This document shows positions 25,766 through 35,284 of a DNA stretch of 64,000 nucleotides, in pieces. The notes beneath the pieces were generated by a model, which did no database searches, was not told the DNA's origin, and saw only the letters and a program-made list of their open reading frames with translations. The stretch lies in assembly GCF_001189235.2 (NCBI RefSeq), contig NZ_LFIP02000003.1, positions 958,579 through 1,022,578 of the forward strand, written 5' to 3'. This DNA is from Bradyrhizobium embrapense. Its GTDB lineage: Bacteria; Pseudomonadota; Alphaproteobacteria; Rhizobiales; Xanthobacteraceae. The translations under genes were made by a program, and so were the position numbers. The stretch's first letter is position 1; every line of letters starts with the position of its first letter.

Positions 25766-26077
25766 ATGGCTACACCGACCGTCGCCGCCAACGCCTATGC
25801 CAGCCTCGCCAGGATGATGGAGCGCGGCGGCGCAGAGAAGGCCGGGCAGGCCGTCGCCGGCCCATCCTTCAGCGCGCTGCTGAAGGACTCCGTTGGCAGC
25901 GTGCTGGAGGCGGGCAAGAAGTCCGACGCGCAGACCATGGCGATGGCCTCCGGCAAGGCCAACGTGATGGATGTGGTGACGGCGGTCGCCGACACCGACG
26001 TCGCGGTGTCGACGCTGGTGTCGGTGCGCGACCGCGTGATCCAGGCCTATGAAGACATCATGAAGATGCCGATCTGA
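25766..26077 (+). CDS. fliE: Flagellar hook-basal body complex protein FliE
   Basis: 103 aa. FliE joins the MS ring and the rod. The typical motifs are SFSALLKDSVGSVLEAGKKS and the C-terminal DTDVAVSTLVSVRDRVIQAYEDIMKMPI. It is 26 bases downstream of flgC. Confidence 0.95.
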   Translation: MATPTVAANAYASLARMMERGGAEKAGQAVAGPSFSALLKDSVGSVLEAGKKSDAQTMAMASGKANVMDVVTAVADTDVAVSTLVSVRDRVIQAYEDIMKMPI

Positions 26078-26141
26078 CGTCCATCAGCACGTCATCGCCC
26101 AGGGCGATGCGAAGCAAGATTGCAAAAGCGAGAACACAACA

Positions 26142-26405
26142 ATGACCGGCCCTGAAACCCTCGACGTGGCGCGCGATGCGATCTGGACCATCGTGCTGGT
26201 GTCGTCGCCCTTGATGGTGGTCGGCCTCGTGGTCGGCGTCGTGGTGTCGCTGTTCCAGGCGTTGACCCAGATCCAGGAGCAGACGCTGGTCTTCGTGCCG
26301 AAGATTCTCGCGATCTTCGTCACATTGCTGCTGGCCCTGCCGTTCATGGCGGACGCGCTCAGCAGCCACATGATGCGGATTTCGTCGCGAATCATCGGCG
26401 GTTGA
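26142..26405 (+). CDS. fliQ: Flagellar export gate protein FliQ
   Basis: 87 aa with two transmembrane helices (about residues 13-38 and 51-75), including PLMVVGLVVGVVVSLFQALT and IQEQTLVFVPKILAIFVTLL, the usual FliQ pattern. It is part of the inner-membrane export gate with FliP and FliR. Confidence 0.96.
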   Translation: MTGPETLDVARDAIWTIVLVSSPLMVVGLVVGVVVSLFQALTQIQEQTLVFVPKILAIFVTLLLALPFMADALSSHMMRISSRIIGG

Positions 26406-26423
26406 TGCACTAATGCCGCGGTC

Positions 26424-27194
26424 ATGCGCATCGATGTCTCCCTGCTTCCGGCGCTGGCCGCGATCTTCGTGCTGGTCTTCGCGCGCGTGGGCGCGATGGT
26501 GATGCTGTTGCCCGGATTCGGCGAGAGCAACATCCCGGCGCGGGTCAAGCTGTCGATCGCGCTGCTGCTGACGCTGATCATCCTTCCGCTGCATCGCAAC
26601 GCCTATCATGTCGACCTGACGTCGATCTCCGCGCTCGGCGTCCTGATGGTGCATGAGCTGATCATCGGCATCGTGCTCGGCGCCACCGCGCGGGTGACGC
26701 TGTCGGCGCTCAACGTCGCGGGCTCCGTGATCGCCCAGCAGCTCGGCCTCGGCTTCGTCACCGCCGTCGACCCGACCCAGGGGCAGCAGGGCCAGATCAT
26801 CGGCAACTTCCTTACCATCCTCGGCCTGACGCTGCTGTTTGCGACCGACAGCCACTATCTCGTCATCGCGGCGCTGAGCGAGAGCTACCGCATCTTCTCG
26901 CCCGGCGAGATCATGCCGACCGGCGACGTTGCCTCGCTTGCGACGTCCGCGTTCTCCGCGGCCTTCAAGATCGGCCTGCAGCTGTCGGCGCCGTTCCTGG
27001 TGTTCGGCCTCGTCTTCAACATCGGGCTCGGCGTCTTGGCGCGGCTGATGCCGCAGATGCAGGTCTACTTCGTCGGCGTGCCGCTCTCGATCGTGGTCGG
27101 CTTCCTGATCTTCGGCGTCGTGCTCGCGGCGATGATGAACACCTATTTCGACTACTTCAACGGCGTCTTGCGCCAACTCGCTCCAATGAACTAG
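26424..27194 (+). CDS. fliR: Flagellar export gate protein FliR
   Basis: 256 aa, about six transmembrane helices. Recognised by ARVGAMVMLLPGFGESNIPARVK and the FNIGLGVLARLMPQMQVYFVG segment near the C-terminus, both typical of FliR. It precedes flhB by 12 bases. Confidence 0.96.
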   Translation: MRIDVSLLPALAAIFVLVFARVGAMVMLLPGFGESNIPARVKLSIALLLTLIILPLHRNAYHVDLTSISALGVLMVHELIIGIVLGATARVTLSALNVAGSVIAQQLGLGFVTAVDPTQGQQGQIIGNFLTILGLTLLFATDSHYLVIAALSESYRIFSPGEIMPTGDVASLATSAFSAAFKIGLQLSAPFLVFGLVFNIGLGVLARLMPQMQVYFVGVPLSIVVGFLIFGVVLAAMMNTYFDYFNGVLRQLAPMN

Positions 27195-27206
27195 TCAGGA
27201 GACGGG

Positions 27207-28280
27207 ATGGCCGAGGACACCGAAGACAAAACAGAAGACCCTACGCAAAAACGTCTCGATGAAGCCCTCGAGAAAGGCGACGTCGTCAAGAGCCAGGAGG
27301 TCAACACCTGGTTCATCATCGCCGGCGCCACGCTGGTGCTGTCGACCTTCTCGAGCTCGATCGGCGGCGGCATCTTGATGCCGCTGCGCAATCTGATCGC
27401 CAATTCATGGATGATCCGCACCGACGGTGCCGGCCTGCTGCAGCTGACCCAGACGCTCGGCTACGCGGTGGTTGCCGCGATCGGCGTGCCGTTCCTGATG
27501 CTGGCGCTGGCGGCGATCGCGGGCAACATGATCCAGCATCAGCTGGTGTGGTCGGGCGAGCAGCTCAAGCCGAAATTCTCCAAGATATCGCCGGCGGCCG
27601 GCTTCAAGCGGCTGTTCGGCAAGCAGGCGGTGGCGAACTTCCTGAAAGGCCTGTTCAAGCTGATCGCGCTCGGCGTCGTGATGGTCATGGTGCTGTGGCC
27701 CGATCGGATGCGGATGGAATCCTTCCTGCGGGTCGACCCGGCCGAGCTGTTGCCCGCCATCACCGGCATGACCGTGCACCTGCTGGCTGCGGTGGTCGCC
27801 ATCCTCGCCGCGGTCGCGATCGCCGACTACTTTTTCCAGTACCGGACCTGGTACGAGCGTCACAAGATGTCGCTGCAGGAGATGAAGGAGGAGTTCAAGC
27901 AGTCGGAAGGCGACCCGCACGTGAAGGGCAGGATCAAGCAGTTGCGGGTGCAGCGCGCCAAGAAGCGCATGATGGCCCAGGTTCCGAAGGCCTCGGTGAT
28001 CATCACAAACCCGACCCACTATTCGGTGGCGCTGGCCTACGACCGCAGCATGTCGGCGCCGATCTGCGTCGCCAAGGGCGTCGACAACCTGGCTTTCAGG
28101 ATCAGGGAGATCGCCAAGGAGCACGACATTCCGATCGTCGAGAACGTGCCGCTGGCCCGGGCGCTCTATGCGACTGTCGACATCGACAAGGAAATCCCGG
28201 TCGAGCACTATCATGCGGTTGCCGAAATCATCGGTTACGTGATGCGGCTGAGGCGTGGCCTGTCCGGCCTGCGCCAGTAA
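27207..28280 (+). CDS. flhB: Flagellar export switch protein FlhB
   Basis: 357 aa. FlhB changes export from rod/hook to filament proteins. Start EDTEDKTEDPTQKRLDEALE and four hydrophobic helices are followed by the cytoplasmic domain with the autocleavage motif NPTH (residues 268-271). The last gene of the flgB operon, with an AGGAGA ribosome site. cckA starts 130 bases further on. Confidence 0.98.
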   Translation: MAEDTEDKTEDPTQKRLDEALEKGDVVKSQEVNTWFIIAGATLVLSTFSSSIGGGILMPLRNLIANSWMIRTDGAGLLQLTQTLGYAVVAAIGVPFLMLALAAIAGNMIQHQLVWSGEQLKPKFSKISPAAGFKRLFGKQAVANFLKGLFKLIALGVVMVMVLWPDRMRMESFLRVDPAELLPAITGMTVHLLAAVVAILAAVAIADYFFQYRTWYERHKMSLQEMKEEFKQSEGDPHVKGRIKQLRVQRAKKRMMAQVPKASVIITNPTHYSVALAYDRSMSAPICVAKGVDNLAFRIREIAKEHDIPIVENVPLARALYATVDIDKEIPVEHYHAVAEIIGYVMRLRRGLSGLRQ

Positions 28281-28409
28281 GGGGCGGAAAACCGCTTGAA
28301 ATGCGCGTAACTTGCGAATTAGCCGCCTGATGGACTTGCGTTTTCGGGTCCGATTCAGGCACTCAGGGGTGAGGTGGCCGGCCGGTCGCCTTCGTGATGC
28401 AGACGAGCC

Positions 28410-31001
28410 ATGTCTCTCCAGATGACCGCCGATAGCAACGATCCTCCCGCGACTGAGCCGTTCGTGGCCCACGGGCGGGCGCGGCGGAGCGGCAGTATCC
28501 TGCTGGTGCTGCTGATCGCCACCGGCATCGTCGCGGTGGCCGTTTGGCTCATGACCATCGGCCGGACCCAGGCACAGCCCTATATCCTCTTTGTGCTGGC
28601 GCTGCTCGCCACCGTCGGGCTGTTCAACCTGTTCGCCCTTGCCGCCGGCATCATCCGCTTCTCCGACCGCACCAGCGACGACCCGGTGATGGGCCGGATC
28701 GCCGATCACGCCCACGAAGGGCTCGTCGTTACCGACTCTCGCGGCCACGTGGTCTATTCCAACGCCGCCTATCTCACGCTGACCGGCGCGGCGGGGCCGC
28801 AGGACGTCCGTCCCGTCGAACGGGTCTTCATCGGCAACCCCGACGTCTCCGAGGCGGTGTTCCGCCTCCTGAAGGCGGCGCGCGAGGGCAAGCGACAGCA
28901 GGAGGAGGTCCGTGTCGCCGGCCACGAGGCCGGGCAAGGTGGTGGGCAGGGCCGATGGCTGCGCCTGCGGGTGCGCCCGCTCGGCGAGGGCAAGCGCGAC
29001 GCGAAATATGCGGTGTGGTCGATCGCCGACGTCACCCGCGACCGCGAGCGCCAGGAAGACGTGTTCCAGGAGCTGCGGCACGCGATCGAGTATCTCGATC
29101 ATGCGCCGTGCGGCTTCTTCTCGGTCAATCCGGCCGGCGAAATCGCCTATATCAATGCCACGCTCGCCAACTGGCTGGACTATGATCTCGCCGAGATCGG
29201 CTCGGGTGGCCTCAAGCTGACCGACATCGTCTCGGGCGACGGCGCGGCGCTGCTGACCTCGATCGCGGCGGTGCCCGGCGAGGTCAAGACCGAGGTGTTC
29301 GACATCGACCTGCGAATGCGCGGCGGCAAGACCGTGCCGGTGCGGCTCTATCACAAGCTCGCTTTCGGCGCGGACGGCGCGGCAGGGGCCTCGCGCACGC
29401 TGGTGATCAGCCGTGCCCGCGACGAGCATTCCGATCCCGAGCGCGCCGCCGAGGTGCGGTTCATGCGCTTCTTCGACCACACGCCGATGGCGATCGCAAC
29501 CGTCGATCGCGGTGGCAACGTGGTCGGCGCCAATGCGCGCTATGCCAAGCTGGCGCAGGGGCTGAACGGTGACGGCGGCGCGGCCAAGTCGATCTTCCGT
29601 GCGGTCAATCCGCGCGACCGCGGCCTGTTGATCGCCGCGATCAACCAGGCTGCCGAGGGCCAGGGCGATATCGCGCCGGTCGAGGTGATGCTCGACGGGC
29701 CGAAGGAGCGCTTCGCCCAGTTCTTCGTTACCACCGTGGAAAAGGACGAACGCGACGCCGAGACCGCGATCGTCTACATACTCGAGATCACCGAGCGGCG
29801 CGCGCTGGAAAACCAGATCAACCAGTCGCAGAAGATGGAGATGGTCGGCCAGCTCGCCGGCGGCATCGCGCACGACTTCAACAACGTACTGTCGGCCATC
29901 ATGATGGCGAACGACTTCCTGCTGAACGCGCACAAGCCGACCGACCCCTCGTTCCAGGACATCATGCAGATCAAGCAGAACGCCACCCGCGCCGCGACGC
30001 TGGTGCGACAGCTGCTCGCGTTTTCGCGCCGCCAGACGCTGCGGCCGCAAGTGCTCGATCTCGGCGATGCATTGAGCGACCTCACCATGTTGCTGCGCCG
30101 GCTGATCGGCGAGAAGGTCAAGCTCGACCTCGTGCATGGCCGCGATCTGTGGCCGGTCAAGGTCGACGTTTCGCAGTTCGAGCAGGTGGTGGTCAATCTC
30201 GCTGTCAACGCGCGCGACGCGATGCCCGACGGCGGCAAGCTGATCATCCGCACCGCCAACGTGCCGACCGAGGAAGCAGCCCAGCTCGCCAACAAGGGCA
30301 TGCCGGCGGCGGACTACGTGAAGATCGAGATTTCGGACACCGGCACCGGCATTCCGCATGAGATCATCGACAAGATCTTCGAGCCGTTCTTCTCGACCAA
30401 GGAAGTCGGCAAGGGCACCGGCCTCGGTCTGTCCACGGTCTACGGCATCGTCAAGCAGACCGGCGGCTTCGTCTATGTCGATTCCGTGCCGGGCAGCGGC
30501 ACTACGTTTCGGATTTATCTGCCGCGGCATCGCCAGGAGCAGGAGGTCGCACCGGAGGCGCATGCCGGCAACGGCGCGGCAAAGGAGACTGCGACCACAG
30601 AAGCCGCCAAGCCGAAGCCGGATCTCACCGGGCAGGGCACCATCCTGCTGGTCGAGGACGAGGACGGCCTGCGCTCGCTCAATGCGCGCGGCCTGCGCTC
30701 GCGCGGCTACAGCGTGATCGAGGCGGCCAACGGCGTCGAGGCGCTGGAGGCGTTCGAGGAGAAGAACGGCGCCGTCGATCTCGTCGTCTCAGACGTCGTG
30801 ATGCCGGAGATGGACGGCCCGACGCTGCTCAAGGAAATGCGCGGTCGTAATCCGGAGCTGAAGATCATCTTCGTCTCCGGCTACGCCGAGGACGCCTTCG
30901 AGAAGAGCCTGCCGGAGAACCAGCAATTCGCTTTCCTGCCGAAACCATTCACGCTGACCCAGCTGGTCGCCGCGGTGAAGGAAACCATGACAGCGAATTA
31001 G
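28410..31001 (+). CDS. cckA: Hybrid histidine kinase CckA
   Basis: 863 aa. CckA starts the CckA-ChpT-CtrA phosphorelay that controls cell cycle and motility in Alphaproteobacteria. Two transmembrane helices (about 30-53 and 57-84), then PAS-like domains (about 90-200, 220-330 and 350-460), the phosphoacceptor region GGIAHDFNN (His488), an ATPase domain (NLAVNARDAMP; GTGIP; GKGTGLGLSTVYGIVKQTGG) and a receiver (about 743-860; Asp795 in SDVVMPEMDG). Domain order and the flhB neighbour match CckA in this group. The stop codon touches a palindromic repeat. Confidence 0.95.
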   Translation: MSLQMTADSNDPPATEPFVAHGRARRSGSILLVLLIATGIVAVAVWLMTIGRTQAQPYILFVLALLATVGLFNLFALAAGIIRFSDRTSDDPVMGRIADHAHEGLVVTDSRGHVVYSNAAYLTLTGAAGPQDVRPVERVFIGNPDVSEAVFRLLKAAREGKRQQEEVRVAGHEAGQGGGQGRWLRLRVRPLGEGKRDAKYAVWSIADVTRDRERQEDVFQELRHAIEYLDHAPCGFFSVNPAGEIAYINATLANWLDYDLAEIGSGGLKLTDIVSGDGAALLTSIAAVPGEVKTEVFDIDLRMRGGKTVPVRLYHKLAFGADGAAGASRTLVISRARDEHSDPERAAEVRFMRFFDHTPMAIATVDRGGNVVGANARYAKLAQGLNGDGGAAKSIFRAVNPRDRGLLIAAINQAAEGQGDIAPVEVMLDGPKERFAQFFVTTVEKDERDAETAIVYILEITERRALENQINQSQKMEMVGQLAGGIAHDFNNVLSAIMMANDFLLNAHKPTDPSFQDIMQIKQNATRAATLVRQLLAFSRRQTLRPQVLDLGDALSDLTMLLRRLIGEKVKLDLVHGRDLWPVKVDVSQFEQVVVNLAVNARDAMPDGGKLIIRTANVPTEEAAQLANKGMPAADYVKIEISDTGTGIPHEIIDKIFEPFFSTKEVGKGTGLGLSTVYGIVKQTGGFVYVDSVPGSGTTFRIYLPRHRQEQEVAPEAHAGNGAAKETATTEAAKPKPDLTGQGTILLVEDEDGLRSLNARGLRSRGYSVIEAANGVEALEAFEEKNGAVDLVVSDVVMPEMDGPTLLKEMRGRNPELKIIFVSGYAEDAFEKSLPENQQFAFLPKPFTLTQLVAAVKETMTAN

Positions 31002-31075
31002 AGCATGATCCGGAAAGGTGGAAACCGGTTTTCCCTCGCGACAAACGCAAGGGCGTTTGCGCGGAGATCATGCTC
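31001..31075. repeat. Interspersed palindromic element after cckA
   Basis: GAGCATGATC (31001-31010) and GATCATGCTC (31066-31075) are a perfect 10-bp inverted repeat. Inside lie a second pair (GGAAAGGTGGAAACC/GGTTTTCC) and CAAACGC/GCGTTTG. I recognise this as a widespread intergenic element of Bradyrhizobium. It begins on the last base of the cckA stop codon and could end the transcript as a structured RNA. Confidence 0.75.
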
Positions 31076-31152
31076 AAACAAAGAGATCAGATCATGATGC
31101 GTTTCCATGATCTGCGTGTACTCATGACCGACTGGCCAACCTGTCCGGTAAA

Positions 31153-32265
31153 TCACGTTCCGGCCGAGACGCCAAAGCGCGTTTGCGGACGCCTTATCGC
31201 GGTATCGATTTCCCCAGGGTGGTACGCCATGGCGCCCCCGACGCGGCGGACGAGAGTGTTCCACCTTTTTCTGCGTTCGATGTAAGCTGCCCGCAAATGC
31301 GGAAAATCTTCCGCAACATTGATGTCTGCATCCTGCAGGCGCTTCCGTGCATCCTCGAACCGAGCTTCCCAGAGCCGCCGGTCCGTGTCGTTGGGGTCAG
31401 CCGATGACTTGTCGTGCAGGAAGACGTTGTCGAGCGTGGAAAGTAGAAGTAGTGCCGAGGACCACATCTGGGTGACCGCGCCCGATTGCTTCAGCCAATC
31501 CGCGTCGTCCGGCAACGCACTTCGGATCAGCGATACGGCGTCGAGCACGATGAGCCATGACCTGGAAACGGCGTAAATCGGTTCAGGAAAGCGAAAATAA
31601 AACAGAATGGGATAGAAGTGGTGAGCTTCCTTCGCGTCCGTGAGCTCTGCCGCAAGCTCTGACAGGTTGTTGTAGCCAGCGCTGAGCTGGTTTTTCGCAA
31701 ATAGATGCGCGAGCAGAGCTGCAGCATCGCCGGTCTCGCCGGAAAGCGCGTGAATCTTGAGACAGAGCGAGTTTCTGCTCCTGAGTGCGCCGTAAATCTG
31801 CATCAGGTAAGTGATCGTGAGCGATATGACCGACGTTCCGATGACCGAATTGAGGAGAAACAACAGCTTCGCTCCGGCGCTTTGCGGACCGAAGTTGCTG
31901 CCGCCAACGATCGAGAGGCTGCTTCCGGCGACGTAAAGCGCGGTCACGAAATCGGTTGGAGTCTCTTGGCTGCTGCTCGTGATGCTTGTGCCGAGCTGAG
32001 GGTGCACAATCAGTGCAGCCCCAAGCGCGAGCAAGATCGACCAGCTCATGAGTAAGGCGACCATGATGAGCGGTCCGCAGAACGAAAGCAGATGGCTATT
32101 GTTGCGAATGCAGGCAACCGCGCGCATGGCCCGCCAGACCAGTTTTGCCAGGCGGCTGCTGATGATGCCAGTGCCGGCCCGCGCGTAGAGAACCGTGAGG
32201 AAGACGTCGGCAAGGACCACTGCCATCAGCAATGTGCCCAAGACAGGCTCGAACCAACGCGCCAT
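31153..32265 (-). CDS. Ion channel-like membrane protein
   Basis: 370 aa. Transmembrane helix about 7-27, another at about 62-86, then a pore-like re-entrant loop (YVAGSSLSIVGGSNFG, residues 111-126) and a third helix (about 133-158). This resembles the two-pore-helix potassium-channel pattern, but the filter reads IVGGSNFG instead of TxGYG. The C-terminal 200 residues are soluble and helical. ATG 32265 follows AAGGAGAGG. Base composition is lower in GC than the flanks. Ion selectivity cannot be given. Confidence 0.7.
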   Translation of the reverse strand: MARWFEPVLGTLLMAVVLADVFLTVLYARAGTGIISSRLAKLVWRAMRAVACIRNNSHLLSFCGPLIMVALLMSWSILLALGAALIVHPQLGTSITSSSQETPTDFVTALYVAGSSLSIVGGSNFGPQSAGAKLLFLLNSVIGTSVISLTITYLMQIYGALRSRNSLCLKIHALSGETGDAAALLAHLFAKNQLSAGYNNLSELAAELTDAKEAHHFYPILFYFRFPEPIYAVSRSWLIVLDAVSLIRSALPDDADWLKQSGAVTQMWSSALLLLSTLDNVFLHDKSSADPNDTDRRLWEARFEDARKRLQDADINVAEDFPHLRAAYIERRKRWNTLVRRVGGAMAYHPGEIDTAIRRPQTRFGVSAGT

Positions 32266-32303
32266 CGGCCCCTCTCCTTGAGCCGCCGGTTGCAATCGTG
32301 CGC

Positions 32304-33497
32304 TTACGGCCGCTTAGGCTCGCTGCGTGATCCGACCGTGCCGGAATCGCGCGGCATAAACTTGAACAAGGTGAAGTTCTTGTCGGTCCAAGCCATGTGG
32401 AACCAGGGTGAATCCTGAATATGGGATGCCGTCACATAGATTTGCCCGTCAGGACCTTGCGAAAAGGTATCCGGCCAGCGCAGGCGGGAATCTGCCAACA
32501 GCTGTCGCATGCTGCCGTCTTGGGGATTGATGATCTTGACTGCATTGCTTGCAATTGAGCTCAGATAGATCTCGCCATTCTCGCCCGTCCAGAGTCCATC
32601 AGCCGGCTCCGTCGTCGCCACCGTCTCCGGACGCGCACGACTTGCCGCATCAGGATCCTGGATACTCGATGTGGGGATCCGATAGAGCGTTTTCCCGGTC
32701 AGGGCTTGCCAATAGAGGGTGCTGCCATCCTTGGAGAGCGCCAGACTATCCGCATTGAACAACGGTTGCCGCCCGTCTGGCCGCCGCAAGGGCTGGCCGT
32801 CGGTCATCACAATGACGCTTGGATCGAACTGGGTTGAAGCATCGTCATTCAGCACACGCCACGCCTGCCCGGACCCGATGTTGAGTACAATCAAGCCGCC
32901 GGGCGAGCCGGAGTCGGTCAGGTAGGCGAATCTTCCGTCGGGCGCGATGCGCACGTCGTTCAAATAGCTGCCCGGACCAGCTATGTCGGCAGGGATCGGA
33001 AAGGATCGTTTCACCGCGTTTGATTTCAGATCAATCTCGATAACCTTGGGCCCGCCCTTGATGGTCTTCTCGGCATTGGGAGCTGCCGGATCCACGACCC
33101 AAAGCGATCCGTGTTGGTCCGCAACGACGCTCTGTACGCAAACAAAATGATCGCTTGGCGAGACCTCCGACATTCGTCCATTGCGCCAGCTGTTCCACTC
33201 CTCATTGGGGTAAGGCTTGATCGACCCGTCCGGCATGAGCTCAGCCACAGAAATGGGCGTATCCTCGGTCCAACGCGGGAAATTCACGAATATCCGGCCG
33301 TCCGGTGCGACGGTGACACCGGTCACCTGATGTTCGAACGTGGCGACGACTTGCAACCGACTGTCGCGAGTGTCGACCAGTGGAGACACAAGTCGTTCCG
33401 CTTTGGCCTTGATATCCTCCGTCGCGGATTGCGCGTGGACAGCGGGCGAGATCGACAGTAGCGCTGCCGCGCAGGAGGCGAATACGTTGGCCCGCAT
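32304..33497 (-). CDS. Secreted Yellow/major royal jelly-like protein
   Basis: 397 aa with a Sec signal peptide (ending AVHAQ, about residue 23). The repeated strands (VTVAPDGRIFVNFPRWTED; YLNDVRIAPDGRFAYLTDSG; NADSLALSKDGSTLYWQALT) and the phrase LNDVRI...YLTDSG follow the MRJP/Yellow six-bladed propeller family, related to gluconolactonases. Exact substrate unknown. It is the upstream gene of the leftward pair with the channel-like gene (38-base gap), so they are probably co-transcribed. Confidence 0.85.
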   Translation of the reverse strand: MRANVFASCAAALLSISPAVHAQSATEDIKAKAERLVSPLVDTRDSRLQVVATFEHQVTGVTVAPDGRIFVNFPRWTEDTPISVAELMPDGSIKPYPNEEWNSWRNGRMSEVSPSDHFVCVQSVVADQHGSLWVVDPAAPNAEKTIKGGPKVIEIDLKSNAVKRSFPIPADIAGPGSYLNDVRIAPDGRFAYLTDSGSPGGLIVLNIGSGQAWRVLNDDASTQFDPSVIVMTDGQPLRRPDGRQPLFNADSLALSKDGSTLYWQALTGKTLYRIPTSSIQDPDAASRARPETVATTEPADGLWTGENGEIYLSSIASNAVKIINPQDGSMRQLLADSRLRWPDTFSQGPDGQIYVTASHIQDSPWFHMAWTDKNFTLFKFMPRDSGTVGSRSEPKRP

Positions 33498-34173
33498 CGA
33501 GAGGTCCTCTCGTTGAAAAATTCAGGGCACAATCGTCGGGATCTGACATCGTTCCTATGAAGGGGCGCTAAGCTCTACTCAGCCTTCGGATTGACCTGGC
33601 ACGGAAAAAATTACTCGTCGAAGGATGTGCGGCTTAAACTTGGGTTAAGAAACATTCTTGGCTTCTGATGACTGCCGCTAGCGGCCCAAGCTATGTGGAA
33701 AGTCGATCGCGACGAGATTCCGCAGGATAGAGTTCTGCGCGGCATTGTTTGCCTGCCTCTTCGGTGGAATTGAGTTTTCTCGCGTTCGATTGCAGAGCAG
33801 AATATCCTCGTAAGACGACAAGGCCGACCTTTCACTGAGCCTGACCAAAAGCCGGCATGCTGTCGTCGCTCGCCGATGTCAGGTTCTAGGATAAAACCGA
33901 CATGGCGGGTTTATAACTGCGCAGCCTAGCTGCGCGGCGAGGCGCGATGTGCTTTGATTTCTCGCAGGTGCGAGGTGAAAATCCGCCGCGGCTACGGTTG
34001 AACGGAAAGCTGGTCCCGCGCTAGGTAGCGCTGTCGCATCCACAAGGACCATAGTGTCACATCGCCGCGACCGAGGGCCGCAGCCGCGGTTCCCGTTTCC
34101 CGCTTCACTTTTATCAGGCCCTGCCCATGTTAGGGGCGTTTCCCCATGCCGGGGATCCTTTGAGGAAACCAAC
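33498..34173. other. 676-base intergenic region, AT-richer
   Basis: Lies between divergent genes. I find no supported gene; a leftward frame at 33611-33835 lacks a ribosome site and recognised sequence. Its composition is closer to the channel/MRJP pair than to the core genome. The Tim44-like gene leader (about 34105-34170) is GC-rich with a short CCCATG-loop-like hairpin (GCCCATGTTAGGGGC). Confidence 0.5.
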
Positions 34174-35133
34174 ATGAATTTCTCGCAACGCACGCGTGGA
34201 ATTGTTCGGGCGATCGCCGTCGCGATGGCGCTGGCGCTGCCCGTGATGATGACCGTTTCGGCGGCCGACGCCCGCGTTGGCGGTGGCGGCTCGCGCGGCT
34301 CGCGGACATTTTCCGCGCCGCCCCCGACCAACACCGCGCCGGGCTCGGTTGCGCCACTGAACCGGACCTTCAGTCAGCCCGGCAGCCCGGGCATGAGCTC
34401 GCCGGCGGCGGCGAATTCCGGCGGCCTGTTCGGCCGCGGCGGAATGGGCCGTGGCCTGCTCGGCGGCCTCGCCGCGGGCTTCCTGGGCGCCGGCCTGTTC
34501 GGCATGCTGTTCGGCGGCGGCCTGTTCTCGGGTCTCGGCGGCCTGTCGTCGATGCTCGGCCTCTTGCTGCAGATCGGCCTGATCGTGCTCGTCGTCCGGC
34601 TTGCGATGTCGTGGTGGCAGCGCCGCAATCAGCCGGCCGCTGCTTACGCGGGCGGACCCGACGTCGGCCCCGGCCCCCAGGCCAACGCCCGCTCGGGCTT
34701 CGGCTTTGGCCTCGGCGGCGGATCGAGCGCGCCGGTCGAGATCGCGCCCGCCGACTACGAGACGTTCGAGCGGCTGCTCGGCGAGATCCAGGCTGCGTGG
34801 TCGAACGAGGACATTGCGAAGCTGCACACGCTCGCGACGCCGGAGATGGTGTCGTACTTCTCCAGGGATCTCGAGGACAACAAGGCGCGCAACGTCACCA
34901 ACAGGACGTCCAACGTGAAGCTCTTGCAGGGCGACCTCGCGGAAGCCTGGCGCGAAGGCGACAGCGAATACGCGACGGTCGCGATGCGCTATTCGCTGGT
35001 CGACACCATGCTCGAGCGCGGCACCAGCCGCCAGATCAGCGGCGGGCAGCCCGAGGAGGTCACCGAGGTCTGGACATTCGTGCGCCAGCGCGGCGGCAAT
35101 TGGGAGCTCTCGGCGATCCAGCAGACCAACTGA
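34174..35133 (+). CDS. Tim44-like domain protein
   Basis: 319 aa. Signal peptide (about 1-34, ending SAADA), Gly-rich region, two hydrophobic helices (about residues 90-112 and 118-148) and a C-terminal Tim44-like NTF2-fold domain (YETFERLLGEIQAAWSNEDI ... LHTLATPEMVSYFSRDLEDN ... EVTEVWTFVRQRGGNWELSAI). The domain is shared with mitochondrial import protein Tim44 but bacterial members act in the envelope with unknown partners. ATG 34174 has GAGGAAAC upstream. Confidence 0.9.
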   Translation: MNFSQRTRGIVRAIAVAMALALPVMMTVSAADARVGGGGSRGSRTFSAPPPTNTAPGSVAPLNRTFSQPGSPGMSSPAAANSGGLFGRGGMGRGLLGGLAAGFLGAGLFGMLFGGGLFSGLGGLSSMLGLLLQIGLIVLVVRLAMSWWQRRNQPAAAYAGGPDVGPGPQANARSGFGFGLGGGSSAPVEIAPADYETFERLLGEIQAAWSNEDIAKLHTLATPEMVSYFSRDLEDNKARNVTNRTSNVKLLQGDLAEAWREGDSEYATVAMRYSLVDTMLERGTSRQISGGQPEEVTEVWTFVRQRGGNWELSAIQQTN

Positions 35134-35156
35134 TCGCTGGAGATGAAAGATACAAG

Positions 35157-35189
35157 GCGCCGCGGCATCCACCGCGGCGCTTTTGTTTT
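35157..35189 (+). terminator. Rho-independent terminator of the Tim44-like gene
   Basis: GCGCCGCGG and CCGCGGCGC pair perfectly around CATCCA and are followed by TTTTGTTTT. It lies 24 bases past the stop codon. Confidence 0.85.
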
Positions 35190-35284
35190 GCGCGCTTCAT
35201 TCGCCCGTCGTGGCACTGGCGGCGACGGCGCGCGACCCGTTGGCTCGCAATGACGTGGAGAGAGCAGTGCGCCGGTGACCGCGC

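Noticed and set aside
27405..30563. 1052-residue leftward open frame
   Set aside because: It is antisense to flhB and cckA, rich in Arg/His/Asp as expected from reading GC-rich genes backwards, and has no known domain.
33611..33835. Leftward 74-residue frame in the 676-base gap
   Set aside because: No ribosome site, no recognisable sequence; likely chance.
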